The position numbers were made by a program, and so were the translations under genes. Shown here piece after piece: positions 16,238-24,685 of a stretch of DNA of 64,000 nucleotides. The stretch spans positions 124,001-188,000 of the forward strand of contig JBAOHC010000029.1 of assembly GCA_037046735.1 (NCBI GenBank), read 5' to 3'. The first letter of the stretch is position 1. Every line of letters begins with the position of its first letter. Source of the stretch: JADKAV01 sp037046735. GTDB taxonomy: Bacteria > Actinomycetota > Actinomycetes > S36-B12 > UBA10799. The notes under the pieces are model-generated. The model searched no databases and was not told the origin of the DNA. It was given only the letters and a program-made list of their open reading frames with translations.

Positions 16238-17410
16238 GTGGAACGCACGCTGGTCGTGACAAACGACTTTCCGCCGCGCGCTGGCGGGATCCAAGCCTTC
16301 GTGCACAACGTGTTGCTGCATCAGTACCCCGAATCCGTTGTGGTGTACGCCCCCCGGTGGAAGCGCGCAGAGGCATTTGACGCCGAGCAGCCCTTTCCTG
16401 TGATCCGGCACCGAACCTCGTTGATGCTGCCTGAACCACTGGTGCTCAACAAGGCGCGCCAGATCGCCGCGGACTTCGACTGCACCCGCGTGCTGTTCGG
16501 GGCTGCGGCGCCCCTGGGTCTGTTGGCGCCCAGATTGCGCTCGCAGGGCCTCGGGCCCATCGTGGCGATGACGCACGGTCATGAGGCCGCCTGGGCCAGC
16601 ACCCCCGGCGCGCGGCAGGTGATGCGTTCCATCGGTGGTTCGGTGGACACCATCACGTACCTGGGGGAGTACACCCGCACTCGAATCGCCGCGGCGCTGA
16701 GCATGCCCGCTGCGTCGCGGATGCGTCGGCTGGTCCCCGGCGTGGACGTGGATGCCTTCCACCCGACCGTGCGGGAACGCGGTCGGGAGTTGCGCGAGGA
16801 ACTGGGCCTAGGTTCCCGGCCGGTTGTGGTCGTCGTCTCACGTCTGATGCCGCGCAAGGGTCAGGACACCCTGATCAGGACCCTGCCTCGTATCCAGCGC
16901 GCGGTGCCCGACGCCGCCCTGCTGATCGTGGGAGGCGGGCCCTACCGGTCGACGCTGGAGAAACTGGTGAGCGAGCACGGGCTGGGCAACAGTGTCGTGC
17001 TGACCGGCACGGTTCCCTGGTCGGAACTGCCGGCCCACTATGCGGCCGGCGACGTGTTCGCCATGCCGTGCCGCACGCGGAATCGGGGGTGGGACGTCGA
17101 GGGCTTGGGGATCGTTTACCTGGAGGCCGGGGCGATCGGCATGCCCGTCATCGCGGGGAATTCCGGGGGCGCTCCGGACGCGGTCCTGGATGGTGAGACC
17201 GGGTATGTCGTGGACGGCCGCAATGAGGCACAGGTGGCTGAACGGGTCATCGAGCTGCTGTCAAACCCGGCCCTGGCAGCGCGCCTGGGCCAACGCGGTC
17301 GGGAGTGGGTGGAGCAACAGTGGACGTGGCCGATCGTGTCACGCCGTCTGACTGACCTGCTCGACGGCCACGACCCGGACCTCAGGCACCCGATCGCTGG
17401 GCCGCAGTAG
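16238..17410 (+). CDS. Phosphatidylinositol mannoside alpha-mannosyltransferase (PimB'-like GT4)
   Basis: 390 aa, GT4 family, GT-B fold. N-terminal TNDFPPRAGGIQ matches the acceptor-domain glycine loop. The C-terminal GDP-mannose domain has VVVVSRLMPRKGQD, and the PimB' hallmark VFAMPCRTRNRGWDVEGLGI contains the catalytic-site E in EGLGIVYLEA. PimB' adds the second mannose to PIM1 on the inner membrane face, leading to PIMs and lipomannan. GTG start 5 bp after the NlpC/P60 stop implies cotranscription. Its final 72 bp overlap the convergent GT87 gene. Confidence 0.9.
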   Translation: MERTLVVTNDFPPRAGGIQAFVHNVLLHQYPESVVVYAPRWKRAEAFDAEQPFPVIRHRTSLMLPEPLVLNKARQIAADFDCTRVLFGAAAPLGLLAPRLRSQGLGPIVAMTHGHEAAWASTPGARQVMRSIGGSVDTITYLGEYTRTRIAAALSMPAASRMRRLVPGVDVDAFHPTVRERGRELREELGLGSRPVVVVVSRLMPRKGQDTLIRTLPRIQRAVPDAALLIVGGGPYRSTLEKLVSEHGLGNSVVLTGTVPWSELPAHYAAGDVFAMPCRTRNRGWDVEGLGIVYLEAGAIGMPVIAGNSGGAPDAVLDGETGYVVDGRNEAQVAERVIELLSNPALAARLGQRGREWVEQQWTWPIVSRRLTDLLDGHDPDLRHPIAGPQ

Positions 17411-18544
17411 TCGCCAGAGACCCCACCCGGTGGCAGTGAGCAGAAGCAGGATGCGAGCCCCGTGGACGCTGAGTTCGGCGAGGTCATCGGACATCATCCA
17501 GTTGTAATGCATCGGGTAGAGCACCTGTCCCACCGCCGCCACCGGCATCAGTACGACGATCACCGGTCGCATCACGGTTTGCTTCGACAACAGGCACACG
17601 GCCGCGATGGCAGCGACCCAGACGAAGTACTGCGGCGACAGCACCCGAGAGGTGACCATGGACACCAGCACCAGAATGAGGGCGATATCGGCGGGCAACC
17701 GGTGATCGAGGCGGCCGGTGAGCCGCAGCAGCGCGATGACCCCCAGTGTGACCAGACCCGCAATGGTGACCGCGGCGGCCACGGTATCCGTGCCCTGGGC
17801 CATCACTTCCATGGCGCCGTACCGGTACTCGAACCTCCGGGGCCATCCCAGATGCCAGCCCAGAAGGAAGACGAAAGCGGGCACCGATTCGATCTGTAGC
17901 CCGCGGGCAGCCTGTTCGGACGCGAACGACCCGGCGCCGTCCATCGTCACCAGCAGGACTGCCACGAGGGCTGCCGCGGTCACTGCAAAGCCCAGAATGG
18001 CCTTGGGCCACGATCGTCGGGGCACGGCTACCAGAAGCAGGACCGGCCACACCTTCAGCAGCGCGCCCACTGCCAGCCAGGCTCCGGACCGCAGTGGTCG
18101 TGCCAGGGCCAGCAGGCCCAGCACTGCGAAGAGCGCTGGCAGCACATCGAAGCGGGTCAGCCACACGGGCCCGATCAGCATGCCGGCCGCGATCCAGGCC
18201 CAGGGTCCCTCGATCTCGCCACCACGCCGGGTCGCTCGCATCAGCACGACGAACGTGGCCGCGTCTGCGGCGAGCATCAGCACCACGAGGCCGGCGGTGG
18301 GGGTGGGTGGGATCAGGGAACCGAGTGCCAGCAACGGGCCGACCAACGGCGGGTACTGCCACATGTCATCCCCGACCGGGAACTGGCCTGTGCGCAGCAG
18401 TTCAGCCCACTGGGCGTAGAGGGTGACATCGTTGATCACCATCGTTCCGCCCAGATAAGGGATCACGCCGAAGGGGATGAGAAGTAGCCAGAGCCGGGTG
18501 CCGATGAAGGCCAAAGTGGGCAGCAGCCACCATCGCGAACGCAC
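17339..18544 (-). CDS. GT87-family polyprenol-phosphate-mannose-type glycosyltransferase
   Basis: 401-aa polytopic membrane protein (about ten segments) of the DUF2029/GT87 family, GT-C fold. These enzymes use lipid-linked mannose outside the membrane to add alpha-1,2-mannose branches to PIMs and lipomannan. NDVTLYAQWAELL with QYPPLVGP holds the conserved loop-1 Asp and the YPP element, and RVLSPQYFVWV is another family signature. Near PimB', and with the MptB-like enzyme at 34.4 kb, this argues for a lipomannan-like envelope glycolipid. The C-terminal 24 codons overlap the 3' end of the PimB'-like gene. Confidence 0.85.
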   Translation of the reverse strand: MRSRWWLLPTLAFIGTRLWLLLIPFGVIPYLGGTMVINDVTLYAQWAELLRTGQFPVGDDMWQYPPLVGPLLALGSLIPPTPTAGLVVLMLAADAATFVVLMRATRRGGEIEGPWAWIAAGMLIGPVWLTRFDVLPALFAVLGLLALARPLRSGAWLAVGALLKVWPVLLLVAVPRRSWPKAILGFAVTAAALVAVLLVTMDGAGSFASEQAARGLQIESVPAFVFLLGWHLGWPRRFEYRYGAMEVMAQGTDTVAAAVTIAGLVTLGVIALLRLTGRLDHRLPADIALILVLVSMVTSRVLSPQYFVWVAAIAAVCLLSKQTVMRPVIVVLMPVAAVGQVLYPMHYNWMMSDDLAELSVHGARILLLLTATGWGLWRLLRPSDRVPEVRVVAVEQVSQTA

Positions 18545-18561
18545 ACGTGCAGTATCGCAAA

Positions 18562-19203
18562 TCAGACGGTGGGGTCCGATTGCCGCAGTAGGCCGAGTTT
18601 GAGGGCGGTCATGAGAGCCTGCGCGCGATTGCCCGCACCCAGCTTCTCGTACAGCTTCGAGATGTGGGTCTTGGTGGTCGACTCGCTGATGAACAGCCGC
18701 CGTGAGATCTGGGCGACCCCGAGCCCATCGGCGAGCAGTTGCAGCACTTCCCGTTCGCGGGGACTCAGCTGTGGTCCGCTGGGGCTGAGCTTGCGCTTCA
18801 TCGCGTCGGCCAGGTCCTTGGCCGTGAAGGACTGCGGAGTGGTGGCCGCGTGCCGGGCGGCTGCCACGACGTCTTCGGAGGGTGCGTTCTTGGGAACGAA
18901 CGCGCTGGCACCGGCTTCCAGAGCGGCGAACAACTGCTCGTCGCCGGCGTACATGGTCAGGATGACGATGCCGAGTTGCTGGAAATGCTCACGGGCGTTG
19001 GCCGCCAGCTTCAGCCCCGATCCGTCCGGCAGGCGGACGTCGAGGACTACGACGTCCGGATGCGTGATCCGCAGGAGGCGATCTGCATCGGCGATGGACC
19101 CGGCTTCTCCCACGACCTCGAAGTCGCCGTCGCGCTCAAACGATCGGCGTAACCCCTGCCGGATCAGTTCGTGATCGTCCACGAGCAGAACAGTGATTGC
19201 CAC
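18562..19203 (-). CDS. NarL/LuxR-family response regulator
   Basis: 213 aa. N-terminal receiver with acidic pocket DD (residues 9-10) and phosphorylatable Asp55 in VVVLDVRLPDG. The C-terminal LuxR-type helix-turn-helix (about 146-210) has LSPREREVLQLLADG and ISESTTKTHISKLYEKL. The partner is the histidine kinase gene 3 bp upstream in the same operon. In that arrangement it would act as a phosphorylation-dependent transcription activator; targets unknown. Confidence 0.95.
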   Translation of the reverse strand: MAITVLLVDDHELIRQGLRRSFERDGDFEVVGEAGSIADADRLLRITHPDVVVLDVRLPDGSGLKLAANAREHFQQLGIVILTMYAGDEQLFAALEAGASAFVPKNAPSEDVVAAARHAATTPQSFTAKDLADAMKRKLSPSGPQLSPREREVLQLLADGLGVAQISRRLFISESTTKTHISKLYEKLGAGNRAQALMTALKLGLLRQSDPTV

Positions 19204-19206
19204 CGA

Positions 19207-20370
19207 CTACTCCTCCCTCTCCCCAGCTGCTGGCTGCAGCACCGCCTCCAGAACGGTGCCACCGCCTTCCCGCGCCCGCCACGTCAATTCTGCCCCGATG
19301 CGGTCGGCGCGCTCCTGCATAATGTCCAACCCGAAGCTGTCGTTGCGCGGTGAGTCCATTCCGTGTCCATCGTCTGCCACCTCGAGGAAGGCTGTCGGGG
19401 GATCGGCGCGATACGTCACCCACAGGTTGTCGGCTTCGGCATGTCGGCGCACGTTGGTGACTGCCTCCTGCGCGATGCGCAGAAGCTCGGTCTCCTGCGG
19501 CAAGGACAGCCGGTCGTGACCCTCGTCAATCACCAAATGCACCGTCAATCCGGCTGCTGAGGCCGCCTGTTGGACGTAGCTGGTCAAGGCTGAGCCGAGG
19601 CCCACTCCCGGCTGGATGTCGGCCCGGAGATCGAAGATGCTCAGTCGCAGCTCGCTGATGATGCGGCGCACTTCCGCGCGGATCTCATCGGCGAAGACCT
19701 GGTTGTCGGTGCCCTGCAGATCCGCGACCAGGGCGTCCATTGCGTACCCGACGCTGGCCAGTTCCTGGGCGATGCCATCGTGGATCTCGCGGGCCAGCCG
19801 TCGGCGTTCCTCCATCGTGGCGGCCTGGCGGACCTCGGTGAAGATCCGCCCGCTGTCGATGCGCAGGGCGTACTCATGGGCCCGTTGCACCGCCTTCTTC
19901 AGGGCCGTGTAGTCGAAGGGCTGCTGACTGTCGTTCTGCAGCACCGCCACTCCGACCAGTCTCGAGCCGAGGGTGAGCGGAATGACCGCCTCCTGTTCCG
20001 GTCCGTGGGTGATCAGCCCCTTCGCAGTCTGCGGTTTGCCGTCACGCACGGCATCGATCACCGCGACCGGGATCGCCGGAAAGACGCTGCGGTCCGATCC
20101 CTTGAGGGCATAGGGCACGAAGCGGTCCTCTTGATTGAGCAGGAGAATCGACCGTTGACTGGGAACGTCCTTGGCCAGTTGATCCAGCGTCTGCTGGGCC
20201 AGTGCCACTTCATCCAGCCCGACGGGCAGTTGCCGCGAGATGGACTGCAGCCGTGTGAGCAGTCGATGAGCCAGGCGGTACTCCTCACCGCTTCGCCGGC
20301 GCTGGCCGATGACGACCAGCGTGACCCCCACGGCCACCAGCACGCCGAGGGCGACCAGCAACAGTTCCAC
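19207..20370 (-). CDS. NarL-type sensor histidine kinase (HisKA_3)
   Basis: 387 aa. One N-terminal membrane helix (residues 2-22), a GAF-like sensory region (about 55-170, with GSRLVGVAVLQND), then a HisKA_3 dimerisation domain whose phospho-accepting His is residue 197 in REIHDGIAQEL. The ATP-binding domain has EAVTNVRRHA (N box) and DDGHGMD (G1 box). With almost no extracellular loop, the signal is probably cytosolic or in the membrane. GTG start at 20370. Cognate response regulator immediately downstream. Confidence 0.94.
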   Translation of the reverse strand: MELLLVALGVLVAVGVTLVVIGQRRRSGEEYRLAHRLLTRLQSISRQLPVGLDEVALAQQTLDQLAKDVPSQRSILLLNQEDRFVPYALKGSDRSVFPAIPVAVIDAVRDGKPQTAKGLITHGPEQEAVIPLTLGSRLVGVAVLQNDSQQPFDYTALKKAVQRAHEYALRIDSGRIFTEVRQAATMEERRRLAREIHDGIAQELASVGYAMDALVADLQGTDNQVFADEIRAEVRRIISELRLSIFDLRADIQPGVGLGSALTSYVQQAASAAGLTVHLVIDEGHDRLSLPQETELLRIAQEAVTNVRRHAEADNLWVTYRADPPTAFLEVADDGHGMDSPRNDSFGLDIMQERADRIGAELTWRAREGGGTVLEAVLQPAAGEREE

Positions 20371-20508
20371 GACCCGATTCCACCACGACGGGGTGTGCGC
20401 AGTCAGCCGTTCGGGTGAGGGGAGGTGACGCGAAGTCGGCCACCGGTGTCGGAGAACGGTCTGTCGCCCCCCAGCCCAGGCCCCCGAGGTGATGTGCCGG
20501 CGACGACT

Positions 20509-20650
20509 GGTTCAAAGATCCGCACGACGGCCGGGATGACGCGGAGTTTTGACCCTTACTGCGCCCGATATGCCGGGTATGACCGCTCAGATAGGGTCAG
20601 AACTCCGCGCCACGGCCTGCCGAAGCGGTCCGCGTGCGGATCTTTGAACC
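20509..20650. repeat. 142-bp two-tier inverted-repeat element
   Basis: Outer arms are a perfect 18-bp inverted repeat (GGTTCAAAGATCCGCACG at 20509-20526 against 20633-20650). Inner arms are a 16-bp inverted repeat with one mismatch (GCGGAGTTTTGACCCT at 20541-20556 against 20593-20608). Between the tiers lie 14 nt on the left and 24 nt on the right, with a 36-nt apical region. It could be a MITE-like relic or a structured RNA/terminator. It lies between the kinase and fadD and is not related to the other repeat family here. Confidence 0.85.
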
Positions 20651-20670
20651 GAATGTGGCCTTGTGGCACA

Positions 20671-20708
20671 GCAGAGGGGGCCCTCCCACGCGGGAAGGCC
20701 CCCTCTGC
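20671..20708 (-). terminator. Terminator after fadD
   Basis: A perfect 12-bp stem (GCAGAGGGGGCC with GGCCCCCTCTGC) and a 14-nt loop, 7 bp downstream of the fadD stop. No marked U tract. Confidence 0.75.
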
Positions 20709-20714
20709 CGACTG

Positions 20715-22505
20715 TCAGGCGTACAGTGCCTCGACGTCGCTACCGAACTCCTTCATCACAACGTTGCGCTTGAGCTTCATCGAGGGGGTCAGTTGGCCAC
20801 CCTCTTCTGTCCAGTCAACGCCGAGAATGTGGAACTTCTTGATGGCCTCGGCGTTACTGACCGCCTTGTTGGCCTGGTCCACTGCCTGCTGCATCTCAGC
20901 GATCACCTTCGGGTTGTTCGCAAGGTCGGCGATGGGTGTGTCCGCGGGCAGGTCATTCTGATCCAGCCAGGTGGGAACGGCCTCGGGGTCCAGCGTGATC
21001 AGAGCCGCGATGTACGGCTTGTTGTCGCCCACCACCATGCACTGGCTGATGAGCATGTGGGCGCGCAAACGATCCTCAAGCACAGCCGGCGCCACGTTCT
21101 TACCCCCTGCGGTGACGATCAGCTCCTTCTTACGACCGGTGATCCGCAGGAACCCGTCCTTGTCCAGCTCGCCGATGTCCCCACTGTGGAACCAACCATC
21201 GGCCTCCAGCACCTCAGCGGTGGCCTTCTCGTTGTTCCAGTAGCCACGGAAGATCTGCCCGCCCTTGAGCAGGATCTCGCCGTCCGAGGCGATCTTCACG
21301 CTCGCCCCCGGGATGGGGCGCCCCACCGAACCCACTCTGATGGCGTCGGGCCGGTTGACCGTGGTGGCCGCTGAGGTCTCGGTCAGGCCGTAGCCCTCGA
21401 GGATCGTCACCCCGATGCCGCGGAAGAAGTGGCCGAGGCGGTCACCGAGAGCGGCACCACCTGAGACGGCGTACTTCACCTCACCGCCGAGGGCGGCGCG
21501 CAGTTTGCTGTAGACCAACTTGTCGAACACGAAATGCTTGATCTTCTGCACCAGGCTGGGACCACCGGTGTCCAGGGCTTTGGAGTACGAGATCGCCTCC
21601 GACGCCGCCATGTCGAAGATCTTGCCCTTGCCGTCGTTGACTGCCTTCGTGCGGGCGTTGTTGTAGACCTTCTCGAACACCCGGGGCACGGACAGCAGGA
21701 ACGACGGCTTGAACTCGCCAAGGTGGGCGACGATGTTCTTGACGTCCGAGGTGTGACCCAGCACGGTCCCGGATTCGATGCAGCCGACCTGGATCACCCG
21801 ACCGAACACGTGGGCCAATGGAATGAACAGCAACGTCGACGAGGTCGAGTCGAACAGGTTCGGCATGCTCTTGACCACGTTGTCGACCTCGAAGCGGAAG
21901 TTCGACTGAGTGAGCACACAGCCCTTGGGCCGACCGGTTGTGCCGGAGGTGTAAATGATGGTCGAGATGTCCTCGGGCCCCACAGCGCTGCGCCGGGACT
22001 CCACCTCAGCGGCCGAGATGTCGGCGCCAGCGGCCACGAGGTCGGCCACCGCCCCATCATCGAAAACCCAGACGTGCTTGGTGGGCACCTTGTCGGCCAC
22101 TTCGGCGAAGGTCGCCTTGTGGCGGTCGGCCTCCAAGAACACGGCGACGCAACCGGCGTCGGACAGGATCCATTCGACCTGCTCGGCCGAGGAGGTCTCA
22201 TAGATCGGGACGACTGTGGCTCCCACGAACCAACCGGCGTAGTCGGCCAGCGTCCACTCGTAGCGGGTCGCCGACATGATGGCGATCCGGTCACCGTGCT
22301 CGATGCCGGCCGCGATCAGACCCTTGGCAAGGTCGATCACCTCGTCGTGGAACTGCTTGGCACTGACCTCGCTCCACTGGCCCCCCACGAGCCTGCGCAG
22401 GGCGACGCGGTCTGGTGTTGCCGATGCATGGTGGACCACGCTGTCCGTCAGGCCACCGGATGTAATGGGATGGGCGACCGGCGCCTCGGAAACCTCGATC
22501 ATCAA
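20715..22505 (-). CDS. fadD: Long-chain acyl-CoA synthetase (AMP-forming)
   Basis: 596 aa, normal for FadD15-type actinobacterial enzymes. Activates fatty acids to acyl-CoA with ATP. Motifs: P-loop IIYTSGTTGRPKG, A5 motif GYGLTETSA, SGDIGELDKDGFLRI, and KKELIVTAGGKNVAP with the C-terminal hinge. The catalytic Lys near the C terminus is probably in SMKLKRN. A GAGGAG ribosome site precedes the start; an adjacent ATG (22502) is equally possible. An IS5-type element is inserted 58 bp upstream in the same orientation, which may have changed its promoter. Confidence 0.95.
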   Translation of the reverse strand: MMIEVSEAPVAHPITSGGLTDSVVHHASATPDRVALRRLVGGQWSEVSAKQFHDEVIDLAKGLIAAGIEHGDRIAIMSATRYEWTLADYAGWFVGATVVPIYETSSAEQVEWILSDAGCVAVFLEADRHKATFAEVADKVPTKHVWVFDDGAVADLVAAGADISAAEVESRRSAVGPEDISTIIYTSGTTGRPKGCVLTQSNFRFEVDNVVKSMPNLFDSTSSTLLFIPLAHVFGRVIQVGCIESGTVLGHTSDVKNIVAHLGEFKPSFLLSVPRVFEKVYNNARTKAVNDGKGKIFDMAASEAISYSKALDTGGPSLVQKIKHFVFDKLVYSKLRAALGGEVKYAVSGGAALGDRLGHFFRGIGVTILEGYGLTETSAATTVNRPDAIRVGSVGRPIPGASVKIASDGEILLKGGQIFRGYWNNEKATAEVLEADGWFHSGDIGELDKDGFLRITGRKKELIVTAGGKNVAPAVLEDRLRAHMLISQCMVVGDNKPYIAALITLDPEAVPTWLDQNDLPADTPIADLANNPKVIAEMQQAVDQANKAVSNAEAIKKFHILGVDWTEEGGQLTPSMKLKRNVVMKEFGSDVEALYA

Positions 22506-22523
22506 CTGCTCCTCGTCGTCAAT

Positions 22524-22543
22524 ACCTGAATTCGTTATCAGGT
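22524..22543. promoter_or_regulatory. Palindrome in fadD leader (possible operator)
   Basis: ACCTGA-N8-TCAGGT, a perfect 6+6 inverted repeat 19-38 bp upstream of the fadD start. It has the size of a TetR/FadR-type operator, and acyl-CoA synthetase genes are often controlled that way. No regulator gene is adjacent. A small RNA hairpin is the alternative. Confidence 0.35.
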
Positions 22544-22563
22544 GTGTTCTTAGTGTGACCTAA

Positions 22564-23750
22564 GGAAGCACTGATCTGTGGGTGTTCTGTAGGTGCGGGG
22601 TCCAGGTCGGGGTAGTTTCCGGGTGATTCCCGTGATGGGCGACCCCTTTCGGGGCCTTGTCGGGGTGTCCTGACCGTTTCCGGGCAGGCTGGCGCCGGGC
22701 CGTTACCCGGTCAGGGCAACGGCACGGGCCCGCATCAGCCAGTTCGCCGACGCGAACAGCATGTGCAGATGGTTGAGGTTCTTGGCTATCCCGCGGTATC
22801 GGGTCTTGGTGAACCCGAAGTCACGTTTCACGATCAGGAACGGGTGCTCCACCTTCGCCCGCACCGACGCCTGCTGGGAGGCCTCTACCCGGTCGTGGGC
22901 GGGCATCGCCTTGAGCGTTCCCTTACGCGGCGCGACCCGCCACCGTACCGACGACATGTGCTCATCGGCGACGACGTCGCCACGTCTGTCGACGCCTTGG
23001 TAGCCGGCGTCGGTGTACACCACCTCGTCATCGGAACGGACCAGTTTGGTGACCTCGTCGAGGTCGTGGACATTCGCCGACGTGGCCGTCACCGAATGGA
23101 TGTAGCCGGTACCGGCGTCGACTCCGATGTGGGCCTTCATCCCGAAGTACCACTGGTTGCCCTTCTTCGTCTGATGCATCTCCGGATCACGCTCACCCGT
23201 GGCGTTCTTCGTTGACGAGGGTGCGGCGATGATCGTGGCGTCCACGATCGACCCCCCGCGCATGATCCAGCCCTGCTCATCGAACATCGCCGTCTGCGCG
23301 GCCAGCAGTTTCTCGCCCAGGCCGTGTTTCTCGATCAGGTGCCGGAAATGCAGCAGGGTGGTGGCGTCCGGGACCTGCTCGACCGCGAAGTTCAGCCTCA
23401 TGAACCGGCGCATCGCGTACGAGTCGTAGATCGCGTCCTCCACGCCTTCGTCGGACAGCGAGAACCACACCTGCAACAGGTACATCCGCAGCATCGTCTC
23501 CAGCGGTTTCGGCTTCCGGCCCTTCTTCCCGCCGCGCTTCTCGGCGTAGTAGAACGGCTCGATCAACCCCACCCACACATCCCACGGAATGGTCTCGTCC
23601 ATCGACTCCAGAAACTGCTCCCGGCGTGACACCCGACGCCGATTCCCGTACTCCAGATCCGTGAACGAAGGCTGCTCAACACCCATGATTCATTGTCCCG
23701 GAAACCATCCATCCGAAGCACCCAGGACGAGCGAGTAAATCAGCGTTTCC
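22564..23750 (-). mobile_element. Complete IS5-family insertion sequence
   Basis: 1187 bp. Terminal imperfect inverted repeats begin GGAAGCACTGATCTGTG (left) and GGAAACGCTGATTTACT (right, read inward). It is flanked by the target duplication CTAA at 22560-22563 and 23751-23754, the YTAR target typical of the IS5 group. One intact transposase gene occupies most of it, close to the known length of E. coli IS5. Intact gene, ends and target duplication suggest recent, possibly active insertion. Confidence 0.95.
22703..23686 (-). CDS. IS5-family DDE transposase
   Basis: 327 aa, closely matching the layout of E. coli IS5 InsH. An N-terminal region with IPWDVWVGLIEPFY and PLETMLRMYLLQVW is followed by a DDE catalytic core: first Asp in GGSIVDATIIAAPSS, second in EVVYTDAGYQG, Glu in SVRAKVEHPF. 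The diagnostic phrase RDPEMHQTKKGNQW is conserved. No frameshift or stop is seen. It reads in the same direction as fadD downstream, so transcription from the element could enter fadD. Confidence 0.97.
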   Translation of the reverse strand: MGVEQPSFTDLEYGNRRRVSRREQFLESMDETIPWDVWVGLIEPFYYAEKRGGKKGRKPKPLETMLRMYLLQVWFSLSDEGVEDAIYDSYAMRRFMRLNFAVEQVPDATTLLHFRHLIEKHGLGEKLLAAQTAMFDEQGWIMRGGSIVDATIIAAPSSTKNATGERDPEMHQTKKGNQWYFGMKAHIGVDAGTGYIHSVTATSANVHDLDEVTKLVRSDDEVVYTDAGYQGVDRRGDVVADEHMSSVRWRVAPRKGTLKAMPAHDRVEASQQASVRAKVEHPFLIVKRDFGFTKTRYRGIAKNLNHLHMLFASANWLMRARAVALTG

Positions 23751-23813
23751 CTAAAACACGCAATTGCGACACTGTAACCCGAGATCATTCGCCGGTGAGG
23801 CATCATCAGAGGT

Positions 23814-24218
23814 ATGGCGGGTGTCGATCTGGTCGATGAGAGTTTCATCGTCGTCCCCGCCGATGTGCTGGCGCCAATCGTGGCCGATCCCGCCTATCAG
23901 CGGCGCTGGTGGCCCGATCTGGACCTGACCGTGTTCATGGATCGCGGGCTGCAAGGACAGCGGTGGTCGGTGTCCGGAGCGCTGGTCGGATCCCTCGAGA
24001 TCTGGATCGAGGAGTTCGCTGACGGGTGCATCGTGCACCACTATCTGCGCGCGGAGCCGACCAGTGACGCGCGCACTCCTGATCCGTGGCCCGATACCCC
24101 CGCCGGGTGGCGCAAAGCGGCGGCCGCTCGAGCTGAGCGGGCGAAGGCATGGAAACGCAGCATGTGGGCACTCAAAGCGGAGTTGGAGGGCGAGCGCCCG
24201 GCCGGGGTCACCGCGTAG
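23814..24218 (+). CDS. SRPBCC (polyketide cyclase/dehydrase-like) protein
   Basis: 134 aa, START/Bet v1-like fold. The N terminus (DESFIVVPADVLAPIVADP, then RRWWPDLDLTVF) fits helix 1 and strand 2 of this fold, and the C terminus is a long basic helix (AERAKAWKRSMWALKAEL). These domains bind lipids or small hydrophobic molecules; the ligand is unknown. It heads a run with a second SRPBCC gene and a CxxC protein. The IS5 right end is only 60 bp upstream. Confidence 0.75.
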   Translation: MAGVDLVDESFIVVPADVLAPIVADPAYQRRWWPDLDLTVFMDRGLQGQRWSVSGALVGSLEIWIEEFADGCIVHHYLRAEPTSDARTPDPWPDTPAGWRKAAAARAERAKAWKRSMWALKAELEGERPAGVTA

Positions 24219-24253
24219 GGGTGAGGCGTACGCTGGGCACCGAGGAGGTGCGT

Positions 24254-24685
24254 GTGGCAGAGCAGACCGAGTCCAGCATCGTGATCGCGGCGTCGGCCCA
24301 GCGGGTGATGAATGTGATCGCGGACCTGCGCACCTATCCGGAGTGGGCCGGCGTGAAGTCCACAGAGGTTCTTGCCGAGTTCCCCGATGGCCGCCCGCAG
24401 AAGGCCCAGATGGTCATCGACAACGGCCCGATCAAGGACACGTACACCATCGAGTACGAGTGGCAAGCCGATCAGCGGGTCACCTGGCAGCTCACCGAGT
24501 CGGAGGTGTTGCGCGATCTCGACGGCACCTACATCGTCACGGATCTCGGGGATGGAACCAGCGAGGTGAGGTATCGGCTGGTGGTGGATCTCATGATCCC
24601 GATCATCGGCACGATCAAACGTAAGGCGGAGAAGGCCATCGTCGATAGCGCTCTCAAGGGCCTGAAGAAACGGGTGGAACAGTGA
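24254..24685 (+). CDS. SRPBCC family (MxaD-type polyketide cyclase) protein
   Basis: 143 aa, a second START-like domain: SSIVIAASAQRVMNVIADLR, YPEWAG and VRYRLVVDLMIPIIG are typical. It probably binds a hydrophobic ligand or acts as a chaperone; not proven. GTG at 24254 is preferred, with AGGAGG five bases upstream; an earlier frame to 24149 only overlaps the previous gene. The next gene starts inside its stop codon (GTGA). The pairing with an acyl-CoA synthetase and a CxxC protein is, from memory, conserved in actinobacteria. Confidence 0.8.
   Translation: MAEQTESSIVIAASAQRVMNVIADLRTYPEWAGVKSTEVLAEFPDGRPQKAQMVIDNGPIKDTYTIEYEWQADQRVTWQLTESEVLRDLDGTYIVTDLGDGTSEVRYRLVVDLMIPIIGTIKRKAEKAIVDSALKGLKKRVEQ

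Noticed and set aside
18562..20370. DevR/DosR-type haem sensor system
   Set aside because: The kinase has one membrane helix and a GAF-like region but no recognisable haem-ligand pattern; only the generic NarL type is supported.
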